In this document: positions 35,462 through 47,830 of the stretch, in pieces
Layout: every line of letters begins with the position of its first letter
How positions within the stretch are numbered: position 1 is the stretch's first letter
From: Triticum aestivum
Taxonomy: Eukaryota; Streptophyta; Magnoliopsida; Poales; Poaceae
Assembly: GCF_018294505.1 (NCBI RefSeq)
Contig: NC_057810.1
Coordinates: forward strand, 209,392,113-209,456,112
Direction: 5' to 3'
DNA length: 64,000 bases
Position numbers and translations under genes: made by a program
The notes under the pieces: generated by a model
What the model saw: the letters and a program-made list of their open reading frames with translations, nothing else
What the model was told of the DNA's origin: nothing
Database searches by the model: none

Positions 35462-36544
35462 AGCGCGTGAAGCAGAGGGCGCGGCGCGGAGCAGGGCAAT
35501 GGGCGCGGCGACCGCGAGCTAGCCTGGAGCTCAGGCGCGGTGGTGGGGCGGCCTACTGAAGGGGAAATAGAAGGGTGAGAGGGGGAAACAAAGCAAAGCT
35601 CACAGAAGGTGCGGCGATGAGCTCGACGAAGGCGGGGAGGTAGCTGTCGTGGCGGATCGACGACGGTGCTCCGTGGATGGAGCCGAGGGGAATGGACGAT
35701 GGTGACGTGATGCAACAGTTTGGCGATGAACCATTTGATTGGGATGATCAACGCGATGAGGTGGTCCTCCTGGACATCTTCCGGTGGCATGAGGTGGCCG
35801 GTGACCGCATTAATGGCGAGGCGGCAACGATGGCTGCGTCGGGTGTCCAAGAAATTGAAGGGGGCAAGCAAGTGTGAGGGAAAGTGAGGGTTAGGTCATG
35901 TCTAGGGGCTCGCGGATAGGTTTTGTAGTCGTCCAGGAACACTATAGTGTCACCGTGGCGGCATCCGTGTAGTCGCGCGCGAGGGCATGCGCCCTGGACG
36001 ACCAGGAAGGGAGATAGAAGAAGACATGGCTGGTGGGCTGGGCCGGCACTGTAGAAGTGGGCTACAAGTGCACAATAGCTAGGTTTTACCTTTTTGCTTT
36101 TCTGTTTTTTTATTTAGAGTTACTGTTTTCTATTTTTCTTCACTGTTTTACAGTTTAGTTTAATATAAAATGATTTTGTTTCATATGAAAACTAGCACAT
36201 AAATAGTAGGCCATATGTTGAGTTGGCACAAACGGTTGCAATTTATTTTGAAATCTCTAAATATTTATTTAATTTAAATTGGCTCAAATAAGTGTTGCTG
36301 GTCCAGTTTTAAATAGGTTAACGACATTTTATATATTCAAAAGAGGTTGGCTCCTACATGACAAATAGTTAGTCAATATTTGCAGCCCAACAAACATTTT
36401 TGTTTTACTGTTTGAAGAAATAATAATTTGACTTAGAATTTGAATTTGATGTTGATTTTTATTAAGTGGCCATTTGGCTTAATAAAACATGATGACATGA
36501 CATCATTAGCATGGGTTTACTGTAGCATGACATCAGGGTGTTGT
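35462..36544 (-). repeat. 5' LTR of element 2, third piece
   Basis: Continues the element 2 LTR to its 5' end: GC-rich part, then an AT-rich part with AACATGATGACATGACATCA and TTTACTGTAGCATGACATCA, the reverse complement of the element 1 LTR start (22508-22620). The 5' edge is near 36544 (GGGTGTTG), slightly altered from the expected GGGTGTCA. Confidence 0.6.
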
Positions 36545-37523
36545 AGGGCCCGAGGCATGTTGGAGTTGCTACTCCGGGTAGGTGAGATTGGGCTCGATCC
36601 ACATTGTGCTCGCGGGCCGGGGGTCCCTCCCTCTGCGGGTGCGGTGGTCGTTGGTGGTGGTCGGGACATCACGGTACTGTTAGGCAACACGGAGTGGAGG
36701 GCCCCTGAAATGGCGTCGTACGAGTGTGCTTGACGATGGCCATCGGGAGTCATGGGGTGTGCCTTCTCCAGTCCACTGGGACCGTCTCGGGACGTAAGGG
36801 TGGGCCCCCTACAGTGGTGGCAACGACCCAATCTCTGTGACTCATGCCGAGCTAGGAGTGAAAGGAGTGGCCTTTTACTCTTCCTGTCGTGGCTGGTACT
36901 TTGTGGTGTGAGCGGTGGGTGTGGTCTCGGACATGGTTGCCGGGGGCAGCGGCTTCCGATGGTGGTTCGCATGGTTGCCTGTCCGGCGAGCACCATGACG
37001 ACGATGGTGGCTCCCATCTTGGTCGTGCAGGCGACGAGAGGGGTAGCGGTTGATGGCTCGGGCGCGTCCTCTTTTGGACGTCGCCCAGATTTGGGGTTTG
37101 GGCAAGTCGCGTTTAACCTGGGGTCCCGTGGTGACATGGGTGGGGTCCGAGCGAAAGCTCCGTGCTTTTGCGCCATCGCCGGCGGTGTTCTCTTCTTGAA
37201 GGCGTTGTCGTGGATCTCCTTTCCACATCAAAGTTCCAGGTGAAGATCCTTACCCGGCGGGGCTAGGCAGCGACGACACTCTGCGCCATTATCCCTCTTG
37301 GGTCGTTGTCTAGGAGCTTAGGTGTCCTAGGGTGTTGCATCGGGTTGTTCTCAATTTCTCTCCTTTTCTCCTTCGGCAGCATAGTTGCTTGTCTTCTGTG
37401 GTCCTGGTAGCCTAGGATCTGCTTTGTAAGAGGATTGCCTCACCACCTTGTATCGATCGGATGCGTACTTTGTTTGATTTGCGCCTTTATTTATAAAGAG
37501 AGACGAAAGCTTCAAAGAAAGAA
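36545..37523 (+). mobile_element. Possible LINE 3' tail
   Basis: A GC-rich non-coding stretch becomes T-rich and ends TTTATTTATAAAGAGAGACG, AAAGC.., which resembles the 3' ends of Triticeae LINEs. No reverse transcriptase frame and no clear poly-A or target duplication. Held only on end similarity. Confidence 0.3.
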
Positions 37524-38620
37524 TGAAAATGTTTAGTTGACTAACATTATGGTCTGCAGTTCTGAGCAAAATCCTGATCAAGCCTGCAGCAGGCCCTTCA
37601 GCCATAAGGTCAGCGATTTGATTTCAAAGCACGCCAAGGACGACAGTGACCAGCGTCGTCTCTTCGACCACGAGGAGGATGCTGGTTTTCCTGGCGGGCA
37701 GGCGCAGACAGGGCGCGGCACCTGGTTTTAGATACTGCTCGTAGTTTCGTCTGCCCTGCTGCCGCCATGTGGGTCGTGGTGGCAAGCCGCAAGTTGCGCC
37801 ACGGCAGCTTTTGGTGGATCGCATATACATATACATATTCACATTGCTCTCTGCCTTTTATTCCTCGGAATCAGCTACAGCTACGGGAGCGAATGTGTCA
37901 CCTCGCGGCTCACCCTCACGTATGCCTTTGCATATTCACTTGGACACTTGGTTCATGCTGAATGCCTAGTGGGATCTTGATTCTGTGCAGATCACGGCGT
38001 ATCGTGTCGTGGTTTCGCAGGGGCTCTCGCCCGGTGGAGATCCCGGCGGATCGTGGTCGATCGACCTGGTGGGCAGGAACACCTTTCGGTTTCTGCTATG
38101 GATCTAGTCGAATCGCCTCGTCGGCGCCGACTGGCCCTGTGATAATAATGGCGTTGTAACTGACCACTGCAGTGGGTTTGCTGATACGGTGAACGGGGAG
38201 GAGTCACGCATCGAAAGTTCGAAGAGGTGCTGCCTGTGAGCTTGTGATCTTCCGTCCGCGAACGAACCCGGCCAGTTGCACAAGTGCGGCACCGGGTTTT
38301 CTCGGCTTGCGCCCGCATGCCGCATGCATTTCTTTGCCGAAATTTCGTCACTCTTGGGGTGACCCGATGCATTGGATTTTAGGTGGATCGGAGGGATGGA
38401 GGAGCGAATCTGCACGTGTCGTTTGTGCCAGGTTTCTTGTGGATAGTCTTCCGGTTCGGCAATTTGCGCGAGTGTCCACGTCATTACTGGATGATGGAAA
38501 TCTTTGATGGGCCAATGATCCTGTGATGAATGTAATTTTGAGTTGTTTATCATCTGGCGAGCGGCATGAGAATAGCTTGAAGTTATCAGGTCCGCATGGA
38601 ATCAAAGGCGTCCGGATTAA
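37524..38620. other. Low-copy-looking stretch, nothing identified
   Basis: Mixed composition with short frames only. A TATACATATACATATTC stretch near 37826 and a GT..CAG-like junction near 37990 could belong to a gene 5' region or intron, but no coding exon is recognisable on either strand. Confidence 0.4.
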
Positions 38621-38623
38621 TAA

Positions 38624-39156
38624 GAGCATTTCTAGCATATTCTAGTAAAGCAACACCGCTAAAAAACAATATCAGGCTTTCTAAAACGAATTTACGGTAC
38701 CACAAGGCATCGGACGGACATGTACCGTAAATGTTTTTTTTCTTTTTTTTTCTCCTCACGCTTCTTCTTTCCCGGAACGCACGCATGGACGAACTTGAAC
38801 TCCGGCCGGCCAGAACGGCACTGCTACGGCCTGCCGCCTGATGTGGCCCGCTGCCTGCTCCGGCGACGGTCCAGCCCGGCGCGTGCTCCGGCCAGCCGCC
38901 GGCGAGCTCCTCCGCCTGCTTGCTGCTCGTGCGCGGCATCGCGAGGTCCCCTGCTCTGGCGTTGAGCGCTTTACATGATCCTCCGGAAACAGATGCAATC
39001 CTATAGATTTATTGGATTGGGGCTCGAATATAGGGGAGATTGTAATTTTTTTTTACAGAATATGCTATTTTACAGGATTTATTCGAGACGTTTTTTCCAG
39101 CCTGTACTGTAAATACCATGATTTGATTGCTTTTATGGGATTTGCTAGAGATGCTC
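38624..39156. mobile_element. 533-bp PIF/Harbinger-type MITE
   Basis: Ends GAGCATTTCTAGCA (38624) and TGCTAGAGATGCTC (39156) are inverted repeats with one mismatch in 14. TAA occurs on both sides (38621-38623 and 39157-39159), the TWA duplication of PIF/Harbinger elements. The interior is partly GC-rich (38780-38960) and non-coding. Its right TAA is also the left TAA of the next element. Confidence 0.75.
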
Positions 39157-39159
39157 TAA

Positions 39160-41752
39160 GAGCAACTCTAACGCGCCGATCCAAACGGACGCGCGCTTTG
39201 TCTGCTTTTCTTCCGTTTGGGTCAACCGCCCGCTTGTCGTCCGCCCCGTTTTCTGTTTGGTTCGGTCGTGCGCCCAACGCGCCGACCCATTACATGTCCG
39301 CACACAATTTTTCAAAGGCCCGCGATCATTGATCATGCCAGCGGCCATGCCATCGTCCAGAGTTCATGTCGGCGTCATGCCAGCCTCCAAAAAACGCCAC
39401 ACAGTTCAGTGCTGGTGCACTTGCCAGTGGCCGGCAAACATGCCAGCGCAAAAAAAAGGGGCCGGAGTTCAACCACGCCATCTCGTCATTGGTCATGCCA
39501 GCACACTTGCCGGCATAAAAACAAGGATGGCGCTCTTTTCCATAGATCACTCCTCATCGAACTTGAGCATGTCGGCCTGCATCTTCTCGAACCATGGCCT
39601 CTTCCTCGGCGACACCATGCTCAAGTCCACCTTCCTGATCTCCAACCCCGTCATCATGCTAGCGAGCGCCACTTCTTTTGCCTTGCTCTTGGCATTGGCG
39701 GTCTCAATCTCGAGCATCTTCGCTTGCTTCTCCGCCTCCATCTCGAGCACCTTGGCTTGCTTCTCCGAATCGAGTTCAAGCCTCCTCCTTTGGATCTTCA
39801 TGAAGGCGTTCATTTGCTCTTCCTTGTCTTGCTGACGCTTCTCCGCCCTTGTGTTCTTCTTGCTCATCATGCCCTCCAAAGTGGCATGCAAGGCAATCGA
39901 CATTGCATCGCGCTTGTTCTTCTTCTTGGAGTTGGTCTCCCCCTGCAGTCGTGGCTTCTCGCCCTTCCCATGCTCCTCGACGGCGTTCCCCCTTCCCTCC
40001 CACGCGCCTTGGCGGTGGCATATTGCACCTTGAACTTCTCCTCCCCGTTGATGAACATCCAACAATGGGTGAGGTTGAAGGACTCGCCGTCATGTTGGGC
40101 CTTAAATGCCTCCAAAATTAGGAATGCCTACAAATGAATAGCATGTAAGCATATGGGCAAACGGACATGCAAGCACAACGAAAACAGGTACGAAGAGGGC
40201 GCATGTATATCATATGTTTGAGGCCGATATTGCTCATGGGACGAGCCTAGATGCTCTCAAGGGTTGCACAAAACTTGTTGCACTCTTGTTGTATCACTCT
40301 CCATCGCTTCAAGAGAGACACCCACCCGCTCTTGCTCTCCATTTGGTACGGCACAAACTTCTTGCGTTCATGGTACTCTCAATGAACACGAAGCCAAAAG
40401 GTAGATGCCTTTTGCTCGGTGCCGACCTTGGGGTCTTGTCCAATACCCCTCCAACGCTCACAAAGGAGTCCGTCCTCCGGCTGCATCTATGCCTTCGTTC
40501 GCTTGCTTTTGCGCTTTTTGTTTGTGTCGGCTTGGTTGGCGAGTTCGTCCTCAAACAAAGGCTCCCCGTTGATGTCCACTTCATCCTCTTCTTCAAGGCT
40601 GTAGTCCTCCAGGAATTCGTGGTCGAGCGGGAAGGTGTTGCCCATGCCGGCATGGTCTTGCATGAAGGGGGCATCCATGCCAGCTCGAGCAAAGGTGGCG
40701 GGAACGAAGGGTGCTCGACCGTCTTGGCTTTGGATCTCGTCAGGATCGAAGGCAGCCGCCGCCGCACTGCGTGCAAAGGCAACAACTCCCGCACCACCTT
40801 CGAAGATGATATTCTCGATGATGAAATGGTTGGTCATCTCGTCGTCATCGATGACCGGCATTCTGTCGAAATAGGTTGCGGGCGTCGGGATGCATGTCGG
40901 CTGGTATCTCCCGCGGGTGTTTCCTCGCCCTTCCGAACGACGATCCATCGGCCACCGGTGTGGCTTTGAGGTCGACAGCCATGGGCGCAGGCGTGGACAG
41001 CGCCACCATGCTCACCTCCGACGAGCATTCCTCGGAGAAGCGGGAGGCTTGCACATAGACATGGAAGTCGGGAACCAGCTACATGGCACACACGCGCAGC
41101 GACTCTGGTAGTACCACCCGAGGAAATGTTGACGATCCCGCGCTGGCCGCGGCCATAGTGATGCCGACGAGCCCGTGATGGCCAAGGTTTAACCCTAGGT
41201 AGAGCAGGGCCTCCCTCGCTGCAGCGGTGACTCGAACATTGGTTTCCTCCTGCTGTGCGGCGGCGGAGCGGGCGGCGACAGCCGCGGCTTCGAGCTTGCG
41301 GTCCTGCGCGTGCCTCCGTCCCTTCCTCTTGGCCGACTGCACGACCCGTTGCTTGGGCGTCAACTGCTTCTTGGGCGGCGGCGCAGTCTTGCACTCTTGC
41401 GGGGCTTGCGTTTGGCAGCGGCGATAGAGGTGAGGCCAGTGGAGGCGAGGGAAGCGAGGCCAACGGCAACGTCAAGGGTCCACACGTTGTTCATGGCGAG
41501 CGACTGGAAGTTTTTTGGGAAAGTGGGGGAAAATTGTGGTGGTTGTGCCGCCGACTAATGGATCAGGGGAGGAGTAGGCGGCATCGGCGTCGCGCGCATC
41601 CGTTTTATGTCTGCCTCGACGTAAATGAGGCCTAAATTTAGACTTGGAATGGATCGACAGACGGACAAAAAGCAAACATGTGTCTGTTTGAATCGACATG
41701 TTGGGCCGACTTTTGCGTCCGTTTAGACGAAACAAATCGGTTGGAGCTTCTC
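39160..41752 (-). mobile_element. PIF/Harbinger-like element carrying a Myb/SANT-like gene
   Basis: Left end GAGCAACTCTAAC; right end, read inward on minus, GAGAAGCTCCAAC. TAA lies on both sides (39157-39159 and 41753-41755). Subterminal AAACGGACGCGCG words are shared with the next element. It encodes only the DNA-binding-type ORF of the superfamily, on the minus strand. No DDE transposase frame was found, so mobilisation would need a partner element. Confidence 0.7.
39547..41494 (-). pseudogene. PIF/Harbinger Myb/SANT-like (NAM-associated C-terminal) gene, frame-broken
   Basis: A start ATG at 41494 opens MNNVWTLDVAVGLASLAS. Frames then shift several times. At 40487-40948 the frame is acidic and ends in KKRKSKRTKA. 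At about 40255-40480 a third frame encodes a SANT/trihelix-like unit with spaced Trp (CERWRGIGQDPKVG, TFWLRVH, LLKRWRVIQQECNKF) and a TGA. At 39547-40065 the C-terminal part is a strong coiled coil (KQAKVLEMEAEKQAKMLEIE) ending at DEE, the pattern annotated as NAM-associated C-terminal domain. Such ORF1 proteins bind the ends of PIF/Harbinger elements together with the transposase. It has too many breaks to be translated as one protein. Confidence 0.65.
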
Positions 41753-42082
41753 TAAGAGCAACTCCAATGGGGTGACCCATTTCGTCCGTCGCCGTTCGTT
41801 TGGGTCGGCGCGGACAGAAAAGGCGGCCCAACGCGCCGACCCAAACGGACGCGCGTCCGCTTTTCGTCCGCCTGCCGACACATTCCCGGTCCATTTTTTA
41901 GCCGGATTTGCGTCGGCACGGACACAAGACGAACGCGCGCGCTCGCCCTCTCTCCTCTCCTGGACCGCTGGTCGGTGGCACATTGGCCTCTCCCCATCCA
42001 ACAGCACACCCTCGCCCGCGTGCTTCGTCGCCAATGCCACCAGTCATTTTTTCCGATAGAAAAAGGATACATAGATAGTTCT

Positions 42083-43812
42083 TGTTGGGGAACGTAGTAA
42101 TTTCAAAAAAATTCCTACGCACACGCAAGATCATGGTGATGCATAGCAACGAGAGGGGAGAGTGTGTCCACGTACCCTCGTAGACCAAAAGCGGAAGCGT
42201 TAAGACAACGCGGTTGATGTAGTCGTACGTCTTCACGATCCGACCGATCCAATCACCGAACGTACGGCACCTCCGAGTTCAGCACACGTTCAGCTCGATG
42301 ATGATCCCCGGACTCTGATCCAGCAGGGTGTCGGGGATGAGTTCCGTCAGCACGACGGCGTGGTGACGATGATGATGTTCTACCGACGCAGGGCTTCGCC
42401 TAAGCACCGCAAACGATATGACCGAGGTGGAATATGGTGGAGGGGGCACCGCACACGGCTAAGGAACGATCATGAAGATCAACTTGTGTGTCTAGAGGTG
42501 CCCCCTGCCCCCGTATATAAAGGATGGAGGGGGAGGTGCGGCTGGCCCCCTAGGGGTGCGCCTCGAGGAGTCCTACTCCCACCGGGAGTAGGACTCCCCC
42601 CTCTTGCCTTGCTGGAGAAGGAAGGGGGAAGGGGGAAAGAGGAAAGGGGGGCGCCCCCCCCCCCTTCCTTGTCCTATTCGAACTAGGGGGAGGGGGCACG
42701 CGGCCTGCCCTGGCCGGCCCTCCTCTTCTCCCTTATGGCCCATGTAGGCCCATTAACCCCCGGGGAGGGTTCCGGTAACCCCCTGGTACTCCGGTAAAAT
42801 CCCGATTTCACCTGGAACAATTCCGATATCCAAATATAGGCTTCCAATATATCAATCTTTATGTCTCGACCATTTCGAGACTCCTCGTCATGTCCGTGAT
42901 CACATCCGGGACTCCGAACAACCTTCGGTACATCAAAACTTATAAACTCATAATAAAACTGTCATTGTAACGTTAAGCGTGCGGACCCTACGGGTTCGAG
43001 AACTATGTAAACATGACATAGAACTGTTTCCGGTCAATAACCAATAGCAGAACCTGGATGCTCATATTGGCTCCTACATATTCTACGAAGATCTTTATCG
43101 GTCAAACCACATAACAACATACGTTGTTCCCTTTGTCATCGGTATGTTACTTGACCGAGATTCGATCATCGGTATCCAATACCTAGTTCAATCTCGTTAC
43201 CGGCAAGTGTCTTTACTCGTTACGTAATGCATCATTCCGTAACAAACTCATTGGTCACATTGCTTGCAAGGCTTATAGTGATGTGCATTACCGAGAGGGC
43301 CCAGAGATACCTCTCCGACAACCGGAGTGACAAAACCTAATCTCGAAATACGCCAACTCAACATCTACCTTTGGAGACACCTGTAGAGCTCCTTTATAAT
43401 CACCCAGTTACGTTGTGATGTTTGGTAGCACACAAAGTGTTCCTCCGATAAACGGGAGTTGCATAATCTCATAGTTGTAGGAACTTTGTATAAGTCATGA
43501 AGAAAGCAATAGCAACATACTAAATGATCAAGTGCTAGGATAACGGAATGGGTCAAGTCAATCACATCATTCTCCTAATGATGTGATCTCTTTAATCAAA
43601 TAACAACACATGTCTATGGTTAGGAAACATAACCATCTTTGATTAATGAGCTAGTCAAGTAGAGGCATACTAGTGACATTAACTTTGTCTATGTATTCAC
43701 ACATGTATTATGTTTCCGGTTAATACAATTCTAGCATTAATAATAAACATTTATCATGATATGAGGAAATAAATAATAACTTTATTATTGCCTCTAGGGC
43801 ATATTTCCTTCA
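42083..43812 (-). repeat. 3' LTR of copia element
   Basis: The plus strand starts TGTTGGGGAACGTAG and ends CATATTTCCTTCA. A TATATAAA-type motif lies at 42514-42521. Differs from the partner by scattered substitutions and short indels, including a C-run near 42650. Confidence 0.9.
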
Positions 43813-43823
43813 GTCTCCCACTT
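43813..43823 (-). promoter_or_regulatory. Polypurine tract of copia element
   Basis: The minus strand reads AAGTGGGAGAC immediately before the 3' LTR start TGAAGG. Position fits the plus-strand primer of BARE/Angela-type elements. Confidence 0.7.
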
Positions 43824-43845
43824 GCACTAGAGTCAATAATCTAGA

Positions 43846-46138
43846 TTACACAGTAATAATTCTAACACCCATGGAGTCTTGGTGCTGATCATGTTTTGCT
43901 CGTGGAAGAGGCTTAGTCAATGGGTCTGCAACATTCAGATCCGTATGTATCTTGCAAATCTCTATGTCTCCCACCTGGACTTGGTCCCGGATGGAATTGA
44001 AGCATCTCTTGATGTGCTTGGTCCTCTTGTGAAATGTGGATTTCTTTGCCAAGCCAATTGCACCAGTATTGTCATAGAAGATCTTCATTGGTCCCGATGC
44101 ACTAGGTATGACACCTAGATCGGAAATGAACTCCTTCATCCAGACTCCTTCATTTGCTACTTCCGAAGCAGCTATGTACTCCGCTTCGCATGTAGATCCC
44201 GCCACAACGCTTTGTTTAGAACTGCACCAACTTACAGCTCCACCATTTAATAAAACACGTATCCGATTTGTGATTTAGAATCGTTCGGATCAGTGTCAAA
44301 GCTTGCATCGACGTAACCATTTACGACTAGCTCCTTGTCACCTCCATAAACGAGAAACATATCCTTAGTCCTTTTCAGGTATTTTAGGATGTTCTTGACC
44401 GCTGTCCAGTGATCCACTCCTGGATTACTTTGGTACCTCCCTGCTAAACTTAGTGCTAAGCATACATCAGGTCTGGTACACAGCATTGCATACATGATAG
44501 AGCCTATGGCTGAAGCATAGGGAACATCTTTCATTTTTTCTCTATCTTCTGCTGTGGTCGGGCATTGAGTCTGACTCAACTTCACACCTTGCAATACAGG
44601 CAAGAACCCTTTCTTTGCCTAATCCATTTTGAACTTTTTCAAAACTTTATCAAGGTATGTGCTTTGTGAAAGTCCAATTAAGCGTCTTGATCTATCTCTA
44701 TAGATCTTGATGCCCAATATGTAAGCAGCTTCATCGAGGTCCTTCATTGAAAAACTTTTATTCAAGTATCCCTTTATGCTATCCAGAAATTCTATATCAT
44801 TTCCAATTAACAATATGTCATCTACATATAATATCAGAAATGCTACAGAGCTCCCACTCACTTTCTTGTAAATACAGGCTTCTCCAAAAGTCTGTATAAA
44901 ACCATGTGCTTTGATCACACTATCAAAGCGTTTATTCCAACTCCGAGATGCTTACACCAGTTCATAAATGGATCGCTGGAGCTTGCACACTTTGTTAGCA
45001 CCTTTTGGACCGACAAAACCTTCCGGTTGCATCATATACAACTCTTCTTCCAGAAATCCATTCAGGAATGCAGTTTTTACATCCATTTGCCAAATTTCAT
45101 AATCATAAAATGCGGCAATTGCTAACATGATTCGGACAGACTTAAGCATCGCTACGGGTGAGAAAGTCTCATCGTAGTCAACCCCTTGAACTTGTCGAAA
45201 ACCTTTTGCAACAAATCGAGCTTTGTAGACAGTTATATTACCATCACGTCAGTCTTCTTCTTGAAGATCCATTTATTCTCAATGGCTTGCCGATCATCGG
45301 GCAAGTCAACCAAAGTCCATACTTTGTTCTCATACATGCATCCTATCTCAGATTTCATGGCTTCAAGCCATTTTGCCGAATCTGGGCTCATCATCGCTTC
45401 CTCATAGTTCGTAGGTTCGCCATGGTCAAGTAACATGACTTCCAGAATAGGATTACCGTACCACTCTGGTGCAGATCTTACTCTGGTAGACCTATGAGGT
45501 TCAGTAGAAACTTGATCTGAAGTTTCATGATCAATATCATTAGCTTCCTCACTAATTGGTGTAGTTGTCATAGGAACTAGTTCTTGTGATGAACTACTTT
45601 CCAATAAGGGAGCTGGTACAGTTACCTCATCAAGTTCTACTTTCCTCCCACTCACTTCTTTCGAGAGAAACTCCTTCTCTAAAAAGGATCCGAATTTAGC
45701 AACGAAAATCTTGCCCTCAGATCTGTGATAGAAGGTGTACCCAATAGTCTCTTTTGGGTATCCTATGAAGACACATTTCTCTAATTTGGGTTCGAGCTTA
45801 TCTGGTTGAAGTTTCTTCACATAAGCATCGCAACCCCAAACTTTAAGAAACGACAACTTTGGTTTCTTGCCAAACCACAATTCATAAGGTGTCGTCTCAA
45901 CGGATTTTGATGGTGCCCTATTTAACGTGAATGCGGCTGTCTATAAAGCATAACCCCAAAACGATAGCGGTAAATCAGTAAGAGACATCATAGATCGCAC
46001 CATATCCAGTAAAGTACGATTACGACGTTCGGACACACTATTTCGTTGTGGTGTTCCGGGTGGCGTGAGTTGCGAAACTATTCCGCATTGTTTCAAATGT
46101 AAACCAAACCCGTAACTCAAATATTCTCCTCCACGATC
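43846..46138 (-). pseudogene. Copia pol: integrase C-terminal part, reverse transcriptase and RNase H, broken
   Basis: Continues from the gag-integrase frame after a TGA at 46139-46141. Pieces in order: rest of integrase and linker (45233-45880 open, with a TAG at 45941-45943); reverse transcriptase start with QMDVKTAFLNGFLEEELYM (44952-45149); reverse transcriptase core with the YVDD catalytic box (44619-44918); connection (44247-44603); RNase H with STCEAEYIAASEVANEG (43846-44205). Stops lie at 44952 and 44619. Frame changes fall near 45240 and 44245. The order integrase before reverse transcriptase is diagnostic of Ty1/copia. No full polyprotein is possible. Confidence 0.8.
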
Positions 46139-46141
46139 AGA

Positions 46142-47830
46142 TCATAGAAATTTTATTTTCTTGTTACGATGATTTTCTACTTCACTCTGAAATTCTTTGA
46201 ACTTTTCAAATGTTTCAGACTTGTGTTTCATCAAGTAGATATACCCATATCTGCTCAAATCATCTGTGAAGGTGAGAAAATAACGATACCCGCCGCGAGC
46301 CTCAATATTCATTGGACCATATACATCAGTATGTATGATTTCCAACAAATCAGTTGCTCGCTCCATAGTTTCGGAGAACGGCGTTTTAGTCATCTTTCCC
46401 ATGAGGCACGGTTCGCAAGTACCAAGTGATTCATAATCAAGTGATTCCAAAAGTCCATCAGTATGGAGTTTCTTCATGCTCTTTACACCGATATGACCTA
46501 AACGGCAGTGCCACAAATAAGTTGCACTATCATTATCAACTCTGCATCTTTTGGCTTCAACATTATGAATATGTGTATCACTACTATCGAGATTTAATAA
46601 AAATAGACCACTCTGTAAGTGTGCATGACCATAAAAGATATTACTCATATAAATAGAACAACCATTATTCTCTGATTTAAATGAATAACCGTCTCGCATC
46701 AAACAAGATCCAGATATAATGTTCATGCTCAACGCTGGCACCAAATAACAATTATTTAGGTATAAAACTAATCCCGATGGTAGATGTAGAGGTAGCGTGC
46801 CGACCGTGATCACATCGACTTTGGAACCATTACCCACGCGCATCGTCACCTCGTCCTTAGCCAATCTTCGCCTAATCCATAGTCCTTGTTTTGAGTTGCA
46901 AATATTAGCAACAGAACCAGTATAAAATACCCAGGTACTACTGCGAGCATTAGTAAGGTACACATCAATAACATGTATATCACATATACCTTTGTTCACT
47001 TTGCCATCCTTCTTATCCGCCAAATACTTGGGGCAGTTCTGATTCCAGTGTCCAGTCTGCTTGCAGTAGAAGCACTTAGTCTCAGGTTTAGGTCCAAACT
47101 TGGGTTTCTTCTCTTGAGCAGCAACTTGTTTGATGTTCTTCTTGAAGTTCCCCTTCTTCTTCCCATTGCCTTTTTTCTTGAAACTGGTGGTCTTATTGAC
47201 CATCAACACTTGATGCTCCTTCTTGATTTCTACCTCCGCAGCCTTTAGCATTGCAAAGAGCTCAGGAATAGTCTTGTTCATCCCTTGCATATTATAGTTC
47301 ATCATGAAGCTCTTGTAGCTTGGTGACAGTGATTGAAGAATTCTGTCAATGACACTATCATCAGGAAGATTAACTCCTAGTTGAATCAAGTGATTATTAT
47401 ACCCAGACATTTTGAGTATGTATTCACTGACAAAACTATTCCCCTCCATCTTACAGCTATAGAACTTATTGGGGACTTCATATCTCTCAACCCGGGCATT
47501 TTCTTGAAATATTAACTTCAACTCCTGGAACATCTCATATGCTCCATGACGTTCAAAACATCGTTGAAGACCCGGTTCCAAGCCATAAAGCATGGCACAC
47601 TGAACTATCGAGTAGTCATCAGCTTTGCTCTGCCAGACGTTCTTAATGTCATCAGTTGCATCTGCAGCAGACCTGGCACCCAGCGGTGCTTCCAGGACGT
47701 AATTCTTCTGTGCAGCAATGAGGATAATCCTCAGGTTACGGACCCAGTCCGTGTAATTGCTACCATCATCTTTTAACTTAGCTTTCTCAAGGAACGCATT
47801 AAAATTCAACGGAACAACAGCACGAGCCAT
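46142..47830 (-). pseudogene. Copia gag, protease-like segment and integrase N-terminal part
   Basis: The frame opens MARAVVPLNFNAFLEKAK, a copia gag of UBN2/Retrotran_gag_2 type. A CCHC knuckle CFYCKQTGHWNQNC lies near residue 252, and a gag_pre-integrase His/Cys motif (WHCRLGH .. CEPCLMGK) from about residue 438. The integrase core begins with HTDVYGPMNIEARGGYRYFL. The protease active site, normally Asp-Thr-Gly in copia, reads FYTGS near residue 300, so the catalytic Asp is replaced by Tyr. The frame ends at a TGA inside integrase (CGA to TGA would explain it). Gag itself appears open and could be translated. Confidence 0.8.

Larger units (their letters stand above)
26699..36544 (-). mobile_element. 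Related long-LTR gypsy element in inverted orientation, partial (element 2)
   Basis: On the minus strand an LTR end (GGGGTGTCA) is followed by AAAGTTGGTATTAGAGCC, a primer binding site, and an interior that matches element 1. So the 5' LTR lies on the right and the interior (26699-27651) runs into the end of element 1. The LTR is broken into 27652-29856, 31863-about 32382 and 35462-about 36544 by a Helitron and a gypsy fragment. Its right end (..TGTAGCATGACATCAGGGTG) corresponds to the start of the element 1 right LTR. Element 1 probably inserted into element 2. Confidence 0.65.

Noticed and set aside
36517..37243. Overlapping 163- and 219-codon frames on both strands
   Set aside because: GC-rich with no domain on either strand. 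More likely LINE-like untranslated sequence.
39217..40137. 306-codon plus-strand frame
   Set aside because: His/Leu-rich antisense shadow of the coiled-coil Myb/SANT-like gene on the minus strand.
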